A stretch of DNA of 64,000 bases from an uncultured Myxococcales bacterium. GTDB lineage: Bacteria; Myxococcota_A; UBA9042. Made by a program: the position numbers and the translations under genes. Every line of letters starts with the position of its first letter. Positions within the stretch are counted from its first letter, which is position 1. Of the stretch, positions 48,001-55,811 are shown one piece after another. Location: assembly GCA_903883645.1 (NCBI GenBank), contig CAISBR010000066.1, positions 36,266 through 100,265 of the forward strand. Direction: 5' to 3'. The notes beneath the pieces were generated by a model, which saw only the letters and a program-made list of their open reading frames with translations, had not been told where the DNA came from and made no database searches.

Positions 48001-48641
48001 GCAGCGGTGCACCGCCCATCGGCGTCGCCAATGAGGGGGCAACGGCCACCAACACCCTGGCCGTGGGCCGCCACACGCCGCACATGACCGCCTCGGCCAC
48101 GCATACGGCCATCACCTGCGTGACTTGCCACACGGTGCCCGCCGCGGGCGACATCGTGCACGCCATGGGCTACGTGTACTCGGCCGACTTGACCACTACG
48201 GGCCACCACGGCGACGTGTTGTTCACGGGCGGCACGGCGACCGGCATGACCTTTAACGTGGCGACCACCACCGGCACTCCGATTACGGGCCGCGGCACCT
48301 GCGTAGGTACTTGCCACAGCAACGGACGTGGTGGCAATCCAGTAGTTACACCGTATTGGGCGGGCGGTACGTGGACGGTGGGCAGCTGCGGTACGTGCCA
48401 CGCGGCCGCGCCGACCACCAACCGCCACAGCTTGCACGCGGGCGAAGGCTTGACGTGTGCGAGCTGCCACCCGCCGGCCAGTGCGGCGACGCACTTGAAC
48501 GGCATTCGCGAAGTGAACGCCACCATCACCCCGCCATCTGGCACCGGAAGTGTCACATCGGCCGTGGCTTCGGGTACGTGCACGACGCGCCGCTGCTCGG
48601 GCACCTGCCACGGCAAGAACCACTCGTCGCTTTGCTGGTAG
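39072..48641 (+). CDS. Giant repeat multiheme cytochrome c-like lipoprotein (CX2CH/CX3CH/CX4CH motifs)
   Basis: Lipobox MKARGAVALLAMGAALALAGC; acidic linker; repeats CGTTCHTNPPGGTHP..CATCH..LHINGKV..CTSCHGD..NPAPP.GTKGETATT.AVGAHAQHL..WHRAG.CTDCHTVP..H.NG.VDLSWG..CSGSYCHGATL. Confidence 0.9.
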   Translation: MKARGAVALLAMGAALALAGCGDNVDGGTGQSSAKADAKDDSSVAVADAQDAEGDVAKVDATAADGDDGHAGTDTAADDASDVADTADSADAEDAADADDADDAEDGDGKDGQITLPDLPIWPDVVDDVTGPPDVIDDSTDVASPSDVELPDTSVVDAIPDTVQDDVATPDVVADTSAVDSQDTADAKPFTPPPGEWAPVCFYCHGDSNRNDPAPPVDTNGLSLPSLHGVGAHSSHVGVANWHKTVACSECHKVPKVFLDPDTPTHLNGSTDLIWGKLAKQGDYNFADLACSTTYCHGGSLKPDVSGQTTIRKPVWTTLDGSQEACGGACHTNPPGGAHPSGKACELCHTAAIKKYDPATKTAVWNNANLHIDGKVDVELGATCTSCHGDAATKNPAPPLGTKGETKTTDLAVGAHTQHLVGGNWHRAVDCNDCHVVPTAIPHANGAVELSWSPVAAANTATPSWDDQSNACANTWCHGGNQVGAKAGGSVMTKPQWTKVDGSQAACGTTCHTNPPGGLHPKASNCASCHGQVISAYDAASGTASWANANLHINGKVDTANLACTTCHGDAVSNNPAPPKGTQGETATTARAVGAHAQHLGSSAWHRGGECVDCHTVPSDPLHANDKVELNFGALATALGAKPEFDGAALTCNASYCHGATLEPAKAGGSVMRQPQWTKVDGTQDACGTTCHTNPPGAGHPTSTACNTCHSDVIKTFDATTGVATWANAALHINGKVELAAMNCTTCHGDTVANNPAPPKGTKGETVTTAKAVGAHAAHTTAQEWHRDTQCTDCHTVPKSTLHSDGIVQLTWGAILQTGGAQPSWDASKATCSGNYCHGATLLPAKAGGTKLAAPSWTTVDGSQDKCGATCHTNPPGGNHAQVDNCQACHGEVIKSFDPATGAATWQNGKLHVDGTVQVGNVTCTSCHGDKVSDNPAPPLGTKGETATTSPAVGAHANHLGSSIWHRAGQCTDCHAVPTSTSHADSKIDFAWGSLSQTGGASTAFDATSVSCTGSYCHGATLAPAKAGGTTMTKPTWTKVDGTQDACGTTCHTNPPGGTHTTSTACATCHADVIKSYDPTTGQATWANAGLHIDGKVEVAGMDCTTCHGDAATKNPAPPKGTKGETATTSRAVGAHASHLAAKVWHRDTACSDCHNVPSSNLHSNNIVDLAWSPLVQTGGATPAWDTSKLTCSGNYCHGATLAPAKTGGTKLAAPTWTTVDGSQEKCGSTCHTNPPGGNHAQVDNCQACHGEVIKSFDPATGSATWLNGKLHVDGKVQVANATCTTCHGDKTSNNPAPPLGTKGETATTSPAVGAHANHLSSSTWHRAGLCTDCHAVPTSTSHADSKIDFAWGAITQTGGTSTAFDASSVSCTGSYCHGATLAPAKAGGITMTKPTWTKVDGTQDACGTTCHTNPPGGTHPNSTACATCHTPSIKSFDAGTGAAVWTNAALHINGKVELAQLQCTSCHGDPVTNNAAPPLGTQGQTQTAQKAVGAHQSHLGGQGWHRAGQCADCHTVPTSMLHTDSKVDLSWGSLATTGTATPAWDTTAATCSGNYCHGSTLGAAKTGGQINRKPTWTKVDGSQDACGTTCHTNPPGGTHPKSDNCASCHDAVIASYDASKATAIWKDSLLHINGKVELKTLDCTSCHGDAASKNPAPPVDTLGNAATTAAGVGAHSQHLGGSAWHRAGLCSDCHTAPTSTLHTNGILDLAWGSVPLADAAQPAFDEASLTCTGSYCHGATLMAAKSGGATNRQPIWNVVNGSYDACGATCHTNPPGGTHPQSTACATCHPATIAAYDATTNKATFKDATLHINGTVDVVKLACTTCHGDVTANNPAPPLGTKGETATTTKAVGAHAQHGGTSTWHRDVACTDCHQVPAATTHSNGTVELSWSSVASASSSTPAWTSGTATCSGVYCHGSSLLGPKTGGAVMRTPVWTKVDGTQDACGTTCHTLPPGGTHPQNNACATCHTTVIASNDPATTPVKWADRSLHIDGKIDVGVLTCTSCHGDKVSNNPAPPIGTKGETATTTVAVGAHAQHLGASTSHRAGQCTDCHVVPVSLTHGNGTAEVTWGALPKTASQTPAWDKTTATCANNYCHGNSLEPANTGGSTMRTPQWTKVDGSQDKCGSTCHTNPPGGTHPTSSNCAMCHGAVISGYDAGTATATWKDAGLHVDGTLQLTSMTCTTCHGTASTNDPMPPKGTLGETATSSKAVGAHKQHMGASGWHRAGACDDCHTVPASQMHTNGKVDLSWGTVATSGTAVPAWDTSTATCAGNWCHGGKLPGANPGGTVMQTPKWTTVDGSQDACGTTCHTNPPGGTHPQNTSCNLCHAGVVASYDATNKTAVWKNADLHINGTVDVVGMSCTSCHGDPVANDPSPPTGTKGEKLTSQVAVGAHAEHLAVSNWRGLVLCSDCHTVPSSMTHTNGTVEVNFSGLSVAGTATPMWDKNNVTCSGSYCHGATLLPPAVGGVVNHNPLWTKVDGSQDTCGSTCHTNPPGGAHPQNTSCNLCHTQVISGYDAAGKTATWTDPTLHINGKVEVKTLTCTSCHGDAVSNNPAPPTGTKGETKTTDAAVGAHAVHNTASNWHRSGQCSDCHTVPASVGHANGAIDFSWGGPSAANGANPQFVSGNLTCSGTYCHGNTLWGPKTGGTVARTPVWNAVNGTWDACGTTCHTLPPALPHAQNENCAQCHDAVVKSITPGNPASVVWNNAQLHIDGKIDITNINCSSCHGDKVANTPAPPLGSQGETATTQKAVGAHAAHLAANATWHRDGLCTDCHTVPVSNTHANGTSDLNWSSPSNAGNLTPSYAADAKCSNNWCHGSGLGAAKSGGTLNRTPLWTQVDGTQDACGTTCHTNPPGGTHPAHTDCSICHTAVVAAFNGTNNATTWKDRTLHVNGIKESNKYHNLTGWTTPKFGTNHHGSNYFVRNQQRDEHNVSCTQCHGADLLGGTVGVSCENSSCHGTTSWKSCDFCHGTKAGSGAPPIGVANEGATATNTLAVGRHTPHMTASATHTAITCVTCHTVPAAGDIVHAMGYVYSADLTTTGHHGDVLFTGGTATGMTFNVATTTGTPITGRGTCVGTCHSNGRGGNPVVTPYWAGGTWTVGSCGTCHAAAPTTNRHSLHAGEGLTCASCHPPASAATHLNGIREVNATITPPSGTGSVTSAVASGTCTTRRCSGTCHGKNHSSLCW
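40020..47760 (+). repeat. Tandem coding repeat, period 540 bp (180 aa), 14 full copies plus a partial 15th
   Basis: The WTKVDGSQDACGTTCHTNPPGG block recurs at about 40020, 40560 (+543) and then every 540 bp to 47040, then +543. Confidence 0.95.
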
Positions 48642-48710
48642 GCCAAACTTAGCCAAAGAACAGCAAATTGGTCGTGTGCAGCACCCGTGCATCGGGTCCT
48701 TGTAGGCTCT

Positions 48711-48748
48711 CGCCCCGCACCACCCTGGCTGACACCGGGTGCGGGGCG
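48711..48748. other. GC-rich hairpin, possible terminator or mRNA stabiliser
   Basis: CGCCCCGCACC (48711-48721) pairs perfectly with GGTGCGGGGCG (48738-48748); no clear T tract. Confidence 0.5.
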
Positions 48749-48893
48749 AAGGGCTTTAAGTGAAGAAACATGTAGAAGTGGTCTGCACTATTTGTGTTCT
48801 CCGCTGGTGATTTGCCAAGGTGCCTCCGTGGTGCCGTTTGTTCGTGGCTACGCGGTGAGGTAACCGCTGGCCAAACATGGCAAAGGTGGGGAA

Positions 48894-51800
48894 ATGCAGA
48901 AGTCGCTCTTGAAAACTTTGGTTGCGCTATGGGCTGGAGTCACCTTGGCGACGGGGTGTGGCGACGACAGCATGGTGACAACGGGGGCCAAGGCCGACTC
49001 GGCGGCGGGTGCCCAGGATACCGCCCTGACCGCAGACGGTGGTGCGACAGACGGGGCAGGCCACTGCGCGCCGAGCCAGTGCGACGACAACAATCCCTGC
49101 ACCGACGACCAGTGCGACGACAAGGGCGACGACAAGGGCGTGTGCAGCCACGCGGAGCGCTTAGGACCATGCAGCGACGGCAACGCGTGCACGCTGGGCG
49201 ACCAGTGCGACAAAGGCGCGTGCGTGGGCGGCGGCAGTCAAGTGGCCTGCACCGACAACAACCCATGCACGGCAGATAGTTGCGACCCCAAGTCGGGCAA
49301 CTGCGTGTTCTTGCCCACCGCCGCTACCTGCGACGACGGCGACACGTGCACGAGCGGCGACCTGTGCGCCTCGGGCGTCTGCGCGGGCACCCCAAGCTGC
49401 AGCTGCGCCACCGCGGCCGATTGCGCCGACAAAAACCCGTGCACCGCCAACTCGTGCGAAAGCGGCAAGTGCGTCGCGGTCGCGATGGCCGCCGGAGCCA
49501 CTTGCAGCGACGGTAATGCCTGCACCCAGGCCGACTTGTGCAACGGCAGCACCTGTGCGCCAGGCAAGGCGGTGGTTTGCGACGACGGCAACTCCTGCAC
49601 CGACGATGCGTGCTTGCCCGGCGTTGGCTGCGTGAGCACTGCCAATTCGGCCGCGTGCGACGATGGCAGCCCGTGCACGGGCAGTGACAAGTGCAGCGGT
49701 GGCGCGTGCTCGGGCACTGCTGTGGCCTGCGCGTGCAAGATAAGCCCAGATTGCGACGACAAGAACTCGTGCACGCAAGACACATGCGACAACGGGTCGT
49801 GCGCCCATGTGGCGACGGGCGACGGGCAAGCTTGCGACGATGGCAACGCGTGTACGACCGGCGACACGTGCTTGGTCGTGGTGTGCTTGCCCAGCGGCCC
49901 CACCAGCTGCGACGACAGCAATCCTTGCACGGGCGATGCGTGCGACCCCAAGGTGGGCTGCATCCACGCGCCCAATGCGTCGCCGTGCGACGACGGCAAC
50001 CCGTGCACCAAGTCCGATAGCTGCGCCAACGCTACCTGCAGTGGCGGCTTGCCCAATGGCTGCAGCGACAACAACATGTGCACCGACGACGGCTGCGACC
50101 CCGCCAGCGGCTGTAGCCACGTGCCCACCACCGTTGCGTGCAGCGACGGCAACCCGTGCACGGACGACTTGTGCGACCCCGCCAGCGGCTGCAGCCACAA
50201 AAACAACAGCGGCACCTGCAGCGACGGCGATGCGTGCACGCTCGGCGACTTGTGCGCGGGTGGCGTCTGCCTGGCCGGGGCGGGCACCGCCTGCGACGAC
50301 GGCAGTGCCTGCACCGCCGACACATGCGACAAGGCCAGCGGCTGCAAGAACAGCGCGGTCGCCGACGGCACCGTATGCAAAGACAAGGCCTGCCTACTCG
50401 ACAACAGCTTTGAACCCGGCGCGGTGTGTTTGGCCGGCGCGTGCTCGCCCAAGGGCGTTATCGAACCGTGCGACGACAAGAATGTTTGCACGGCCGATGC
50501 TTGCGTACCCAGCAGCGGCTGCAGCCATGTGGCAAGCGATGTGCCTTGCGACGATGGCACGGTCTGCACCGACGGCGACATGTGCAGCAAGGGCGCGTGC
50601 GTACCGGGCAAATTGCTGCCCTGCGACGATGTGAACATCTGCACCAGCGACACATGCGACGCCAAGCTGGGGTGCATGTTCGTGGCGAACACGGCGGCGT
50701 GCGACGACGGCGATGCGTGCACGAGCGGCGACCAGTGCAAGCAAACCAAGTGCCAGAGCGGCGGGCCAACCGACTGCAACGATGGCAATGTGTGCACCGA
50801 CGACAGCTGCAATTCGGTCAAGGGTTGCCTGCACTTGGCCAATGCCGGCACCTGCAGCGACGGCAGCGTATGCACGCAGGGCGACACGTGCTTAAGCGGC
50901 GCCTGCGTGGCCGGCAGCGCCGTGATGTGCAACGACTCAAACTTGTGCACCAGCGACTCGTGCGACCCAATCGCTGGCTGTAAGTTCGTGGCCAACAGTT
51001 CGCCGTGCGACGACGGATCGATCTGCACCACCGGCGATGCCTGCAAGGCGGGCCAATGCAGCCCCGGCGCGGCGACCAACTGCGACGACAAAAATGTTTG
51101 CACCGACGATAGTTGCGACCCATTGAAGGGCTGCCAGAACAAGCCCAACATCAGCGCTTGCGACGACGGTAGTGTCTGCACCGGCGCGCCCGACAAGTGC
51201 GTGGGCGGAGTCTGCACCGGCGCAACACCGAGCAAGTGCGACGACGGCAACCCCTGCACCATCGATATCTGCGATGGCGGTGGCAGCTGCTCGCACGCCA
51301 ATAGCCCCGACGGCGCGGTCTGCATCGCCGCGGCGTGCGGCAGTGGCGGCTTTAGTGGGTCCGCGCTCTGCAGCGTCGGCAAGTGCGGCACCGCCCCCAC
51401 AACGACTAGCTGCGACGACAAGAACCCGTGCACCAACGACATTTGCAACGCCCTGAGCGGCTGCCAGCACGCCGTGAACACTGCCCTTTGCGACGACGGC
51501 AATGCCTGCACGACCGGCGACGTCTGCTCACTCGGCACATGCACCGCTGGTGCCCCGCAAAACTGCGACGACAAGAACATCTGCACTGCCGATAGTTGCG
51601 ACAAGGCGGCCGGCTGCACCTGGACCGCGAACTCCTTGCCCTGCAACGACGGCGACGCGTGCACCACCGCGGATAACTGTGCGAACGGCAAGTGCATGGG
51701 CGGGCCGGCACCGAACTGCAACGACGGCAATCCGTGCACGGCCGACAGCTGCGACAAGAAGACCGGCTGCGTCAATCAGGTACTCAGCGACGGCAGCAGC

Positions 51801-53297
51801 TGCGGCACGGCATCGTCGTGCAGCGGCCTGATGTTCCAAGGGGTGCCAACGTGCCAAGCGGCCAAGTGCATCACGCCCGCGCCGCAAGACTGCAACGACA
51901 CCCTAGAGTGCACGACGGACTCGTGTGATGTCGCTAAGGGATGCATAAACAAGAACTTGCCTTTTGGCACTAGCTGTGCCACGGCGGCTTCTGGGCAGCT
52001 GTATCCGTTCTGCGCGGGCTCGGTATGCACAGGCGTTGAACCCCTGGCGGCCCAAGTCTCGGGCGCTGTGGCCACACGCGGCGCTCTCAATGGCATCGAC
52101 CGTATGCCCGGCGACAAGCTGTATCCGGTGGGAGTCGACAACGGTCTGACGGTGCAGCAGCAGAAGGCAAATCACGCGATCGTGGCGACAGTGGTGCATA
52201 ATCCATTGGCGTTACAGTTTAATTCGCAGATAAGTGCCGCCTCGGCCTTGTTCGCGGTGCGCACTCGGCTCGCGGTGGGCAGCATTGCCACCAACAACGG
52301 CGTAGGCCCGCTGACGATGACCTGCAATCCAAACAGCGGTCTTTGGCAACAGGGCGGGCCTTCGCTGGCCGTGCCGGGGCTAAATCCTGTGCAATTGCCG
52401 CTGCGTGCCGTCGACATGGTGCTGCCGCTTGCGGGGCCCGAGTGGTTCATCTTTGGCGGCGATGGCAACACCAACATCGACGGGCCGCCCACCTTTGGCT
52501 TCAGCACGTTTAGCGGTAGCCAGTGGTCGGCGATGACGCCGATTCAAGTGACGACGAGCAAAAGCAGCTGCGCCAATGGCCAAAACTTCCGCGCGTTGAA
52601 CCTTGCCGATGTATATGCCGCCGACCAAAAGAACGTGTTTGCCGCCGGTACGATCGCGGCGACCGGGAACATAGCTGCCGCATCCGTAGTGGCTTTTTGG
52701 GACGGCGCGCTGAAGCTGTCGTGTGGCGGCGACATTGGCTCGACGTTTACCGCAGTTGCGAACGGCAACGACTATTCGCAGTCGCTTGTGGTGGCGCAAG
52801 GCAATGGGCTCGGCGCCGGTGCCTTCAAAGCCGTGCACGGCGCGAGTGCGAGTCACGTGCTGGTCGGCGGCAGCCAGGGCACCCTGTACAGCTTCGACAA
52901 CGGCAAGTGGACGCAGCAAACCCCGCAATTTGCCGGCATGTCGACGCCGTGGAGCGGCAACTTCGATGTGCACAGCGTGTTTATTACCGCCAACGAGGGC
53001 TGGGTGGTCGGCGTGCTGGCCGGTCAGGTTGCCCAAACTGCTTGCCGCACAGGGTTCGTCTTGCACGGCAGTTTCGCTGGCAGTACATGGAGTTGGGACG
53101 AGCTCATCACGCTGAATAGCGAAGTGAGGACGTGCGGCCAGAACCTAGATTGGACCAATCTTGCCCACGTGATGATCGACCCGAGCAGCAGTTCCGTCTT
53201 TGCCGTTGGCTCGCAAGGTACCAACGCGCAAGGGTTACCGGTCAGCAGCGGTGCGACCCAGCAAAGTGAGCTGCTGTTGCGTATTCGCACCAAGTAG
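48894..53297 (+). CDS. Cys-rich repeat lipoprotein with C-terminal non-Cys (propeller-like) domain
   Basis: MQKSLLKTLVALWAGVTLATGC lipobox; about 33 units of CDDxNxCTxDxCxxxxGC / CDDGxxCTxGDxCxxGxC; C-terminal VLVGGSQGTLYSFDNGKWTQQTP and SVFAVGSQGT segments. Confidence 0.8.
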   Translation: MQKSLLKTLVALWAGVTLATGCGDDSMVTTGAKADSAAGAQDTALTADGGATDGAGHCAPSQCDDNNPCTDDQCDDKGDDKGVCSHAERLGPCSDGNACTLGDQCDKGACVGGGSQVACTDNNPCTADSCDPKSGNCVFLPTAATCDDGDTCTSGDLCASGVCAGTPSCSCATAADCADKNPCTANSCESGKCVAVAMAAGATCSDGNACTQADLCNGSTCAPGKAVVCDDGNSCTDDACLPGVGCVSTANSAACDDGSPCTGSDKCSGGACSGTAVACACKISPDCDDKNSCTQDTCDNGSCAHVATGDGQACDDGNACTTGDTCLVVVCLPSGPTSCDDSNPCTGDACDPKVGCIHAPNASPCDDGNPCTKSDSCANATCSGGLPNGCSDNNMCTDDGCDPASGCSHVPTTVACSDGNPCTDDLCDPASGCSHKNNSGTCSDGDACTLGDLCAGGVCLAGAGTACDDGSACTADTCDKASGCKNSAVADGTVCKDKACLLDNSFEPGAVCLAGACSPKGVIEPCDDKNVCTADACVPSSGCSHVASDVPCDDGTVCTDGDMCSKGACVPGKLLPCDDVNICTSDTCDAKLGCMFVANTAACDDGDACTSGDQCKQTKCQSGGPTDCNDGNVCTDDSCNSVKGCLHLANAGTCSDGSVCTQGDTCLSGACVAGSAVMCNDSNLCTSDSCDPIAGCKFVANSSPCDDGSICTTGDACKAGQCSPGAATNCDDKNVCTDDSCDPLKGCQNKPNISACDDGSVCTGAPDKCVGGVCTGATPSKCDDGNPCTIDICDGGGSCSHANSPDGAVCIAAACGSGGFSGSALCSVGKCGTAPTTTSCDDKNPCTNDICNALSGCQHAVNTALCDDGNACTTGDVCSLGTCTAGAPQNCDDKNICTADSCDKAAGCTWTANSLPCNDGDACTTADNCANGKCMGGPAPNCNDGNPCTADSCDKKTGCVNQVLSDGSSCGTASSCSGLMFQGVPTCQAAKCITPAPQDCNDTLECTTDSCDVAKGCINKNLPFGTSCATAASGQLYPFCAGSVCTGVEPLAAQVSGAVATRGALNGIDRMPGDKLYPVGVDNGLTVQQQKANHAIVATVVHNPLALQFNSQISAASALFAVRTRLAVGSIATNNGVGPLTMTCNPNSGLWQQGGPSLAVPGLNPVQLPLRAVDMVLPLAGPEWFIFGGDGNTNIDGPPTFGFSTFSGSQWSAMTPIQVTTSKSSCANGQNFRALNLADVYAADQKNVFAAGTIAATGNIAAASVVAFWDGALKLSCGGDIGSTFTAVANGNDYSQSLVVAQGNGLGAGAFKAVHGASASHVLVGGSQGTLYSFDNGKWTQQTPQFAGMSTPWSGNFDVHSVFITANEGWVVGVLAGQVAQTACRTGFVLHGSFAGSTWSWDELITLNSEVRTCGQNLDWTNLAHVMIDPSSSSVFAVGSQGTNAQGLPVSSGATQQSELLLRIRTK

Positions 53298-53363
53298 CTG
53301 ATCGACACGCCCCGCAAAACCCTCTAGCCTCTGGCGCCCCCGCCGCTGCGGGCCGAGCTGCCC

Positions 53364-55811
53364 ATGCGCCTTGTCGTTGCCGAAAAACCGTCGATGGCGC
53401 GCGCCATTGCCGAAGCCCTGGGCGTGACGGGCAAGGGTCGCAGCTACTTGCAAGGCGAGTCGGGCGGCCAAAAGGTACTGATTACCTGGTGTGTTGGGCA
53501 CTTGGTCGAGGCGGCCGAGCCCGAGAGCTACGGCGCCAAGCAGTGGTCGTTCAGCAATCTGCCCATTGTGCCTGAACAATTTCAGTTCCGCGTCAACCAG
53601 CAGACGGCCGACCAGTTTGCCGCCGTGCGCGGTCTGCTTTTGCGCGACGATGTGACAGAAATTGTCAACGCAACGGACGCCGGGCGCGAGGGCCAGCTGA
53701 TCTTCCACCTTACGTACGATCTCGCCGGGTGCCAGAAAAACGTAATCCGGCTGTGGACTTCGAGCCTGACCGACGACGCAATTCGCGACGCCTGGGGCAA
53801 GATGAAGCCCGAGAGCGACTACCAGGGCCTGACCGATGCGGCGCGCTGCCGGCAAGAGGCCGATTGGCTGGTGGGCATCAACTGCACGCGCGCGCAGACG
53901 CTGGTGGCGCGATCGCGGCAGCAAGATGGTGTGTTTTCAGTGGGTCGCGTGCAGACGCCCACGCTGGCGATGCTGGTGGGGCGCGAGCTTGAGATTCGCA
54001 ACTTTGTGCCCAAAGACTTTTGGACGATCCAGGCCAAGTTCCGCAGCGAGGATGGTAAGGCCTGGACTGGACGCTGGTTTCGCCCTGAACAGAAAGATGG
54101 CGATCCGGCCGATGCCGGCACGGGCGAGCGGCTGGCAACCCAGCAAGAGGCCGACGAGCTGCGGCAGCGCCTGCTGGGCAAGCCGGCAAAGGTCCTATCT
54201 ACCGAGAGTAAGAAGGAAAAGCGTCGGCCCGAGCTCCTGTACGATCTAACGGGGCTGCAGCGCGAGGCCAATCGCCGCTTTGGCTACACCGCCGAACAAA
54301 CGCTTGAGATCGCACAACAATTGTACGAGGCGCAGCTGATCTCGTATCCGCGTACCTCGTCGCGCCACCTGACCAAAGACGATGCGGCCAAGGCCCCGAC
54401 CTGGGTGGCGGCGCTTGATCGCGGGCCCTATGCCGAGTTTGTTAGCGAGATCAAGGGTTTTGGTAAGGGCAACGTGCCGGCGCTGGGGCCGCGCTTTGTC
54501 GACGACGCCCAGGTCGAGGACCACTCGGGCCTGGTGGTGACCAATAAAGCCGTGCGAATTCGTGACGGTGTGCTCGATCTGCCCCAGGATCAGGCGCGCA
54601 TCTACGACCTGATTGCCCGGCGGCTGCTGGCGGCGTGGTATCCCGACCGCATTGAGCAGAAAAGTACTATTATTACAGTTGTTTATGTCGATCCGCAGAC
54701 GCTTGAGCATTTCCGCACCCGCGGTACGGTGGTGGTCGATCTGGGCTGGTCCAAGGTGGATGCGGCGCCCAAGCGCGAGCCCAAGAAGAAGGTCGAAGGG
54801 CAGGGCGACGACGCCGACGACGACGCGGGCGAGCTGCCAGTGCTGACGCGGGGGCAAAAAGCGAATACGGATGATGTTTCGGTCAAGGCCGGCAAGACCT
54901 CGCCGCCGCGGCCGATGAGTGAGGCCGACCTCCTGGCCGCGATGCAGGGCGCGGGCAAGCTGCTGGACGACGACGAACTGCGCGGGGCGATGAAGGATTC
55001 GGGCCTAGGCACCCCGGCGACGCGCGCAGGCATTATCGAGACGCTGCTCAAGCGGGGCTATGTCGACCGCCGCGGTCGGGCGATGGTGGCGACGCAGCGC
55101 GGCATCGATCTGATCGCGTCGATCCAAGTGGCCGCGCTAAAATCGCCAGAGCTGACAGGTAGTTGGGAAGCGACGATGGAGCAGATCCGCCGCGGCAAGG
55201 CCGAGCGCACTGTGTTTATGGCGCAGATTCGCTCGTTTGTGGCGCAGCTGGTCGACGGCATCCGCGGCGAGGGGCAGCGCACGGCCAAGGGCCACACCTC
55301 GGCGCTGGGGGCGTGCCCTGAGTGTGGATCCAACCTGTATACGCGCACTTTTGGCGAGCGCCAGCATATCTCGTGCAGTGCCTTGGCCCGGCCCGACTGC
55401 GGCTATGGCTACGATTGCGACGCTAGCGGCGAGCCTACCGCGGGTCGCTGTCCCCATTGCCAGGGGCCGCGGCGCCAAGACCGCCAGGGGCAGGTGACTT
55501 GCCTGCGCTGTGGTCGTCCTCCTGTCGCCGATCCGCAGCGCCCTGCACCGCCGCCGATGATGAATTGCCCGCAATGTCGGCAACTTTTGCGCACGATTTG
55601 GTCCGCGAAGAAGAATCAGTGGCTGCTGCGCTGTGGTCCATGCAACAGCTGGGTCGACCCGCCGCTGGCCTCGCAAGTAGGCGACGAGCCAAAGGTTTTG
55701 CCCTGCGACCGCTGCCAGGCCCCCAGCATGCCAATTTGGAGCAGCCAAAAGCGGGCGTGGCTGTGGCGCTGTACCCGCTGCGTTGGCTGGGGATGGGTAG
55801 TAAACACATAG
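53364..55811 (+). CDS. topB: DNA topoisomerase III with C-terminal zinc ribbons
   Basis: MRLVVAEKPSMARAIAEALG Toprim start, NATDAGREGQLI, FSVGRVQTPTLAML, LISYPRTSSRHL (catalytic Tyr), GLGTPATRAGIIETLLKRGYV; C-terminal CPxC pairs. Confidence 0.92.
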   Translation: MRLVVAEKPSMARAIAEALGVTGKGRSYLQGESGGQKVLITWCVGHLVEAAEPESYGAKQWSFSNLPIVPEQFQFRVNQQTADQFAAVRGLLLRDDVTEIVNATDAGREGQLIFHLTYDLAGCQKNVIRLWTSSLTDDAIRDAWGKMKPESDYQGLTDAARCRQEADWLVGINCTRAQTLVARSRQQDGVFSVGRVQTPTLAMLVGRELEIRNFVPKDFWTIQAKFRSEDGKAWTGRWFRPEQKDGDPADAGTGERLATQQEADELRQRLLGKPAKVLSTESKKEKRRPELLYDLTGLQREANRRFGYTAEQTLEIAQQLYEAQLISYPRTSSRHLTKDDAAKAPTWVAALDRGPYAEFVSEIKGFGKGNVPALGPRFVDDAQVEDHSGLVVTNKAVRIRDGVLDLPQDQARIYDLIARRLLAAWYPDRIEQKSTIITVVYVDPQTLEHFRTRGTVVVDLGWSKVDAAPKREPKKKVEGQGDDADDDAGELPVLTRGQKANTDDVSVKAGKTSPPRPMSEADLLAAMQGAGKLLDDDELRGAMKDSGLGTPATRAGIIETLLKRGYVDRRGRAMVATQRGIDLIASIQVAALKSPELTGSWEATMEQIRRGKAERTVFMAQIRSFVAQLVDGIRGEGQRTAKGHTSALGACPECGSNLYTRTFGERQHISCSALARPDCGYGYDCDASGEPTAGRCPHCQGPRRQDRQGQVTCLRCGRPPVADPQRPAPPPMMNCPQCRQLLRTIWSAKKNQWLLRCGPCNSWVDPPLASQVGDEPKVLPCDRCQAPSMPIWSSQKRAWLWRCTRCVGWGWVVNT

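Noticed and set aside
39063-48692. Many long reverse-strand ORFs opposite the cytochrome (e.g. 45819-47087, 47103-48692)
   Set aside because: All mirror the 540-bp coding repeat on the opposite strand; low-complexity Gly/Ala/Arg composition without domains.
49238-51775. 845-aa reverse-strand ORF (SQLSAVHGLPSLQ repeats)
   Set aside because: Exactly antisense to the CDDGNACT Cys-rich repeats; stop-free only because of the repeat's biased codons. No signal peptide or recognisable domain.
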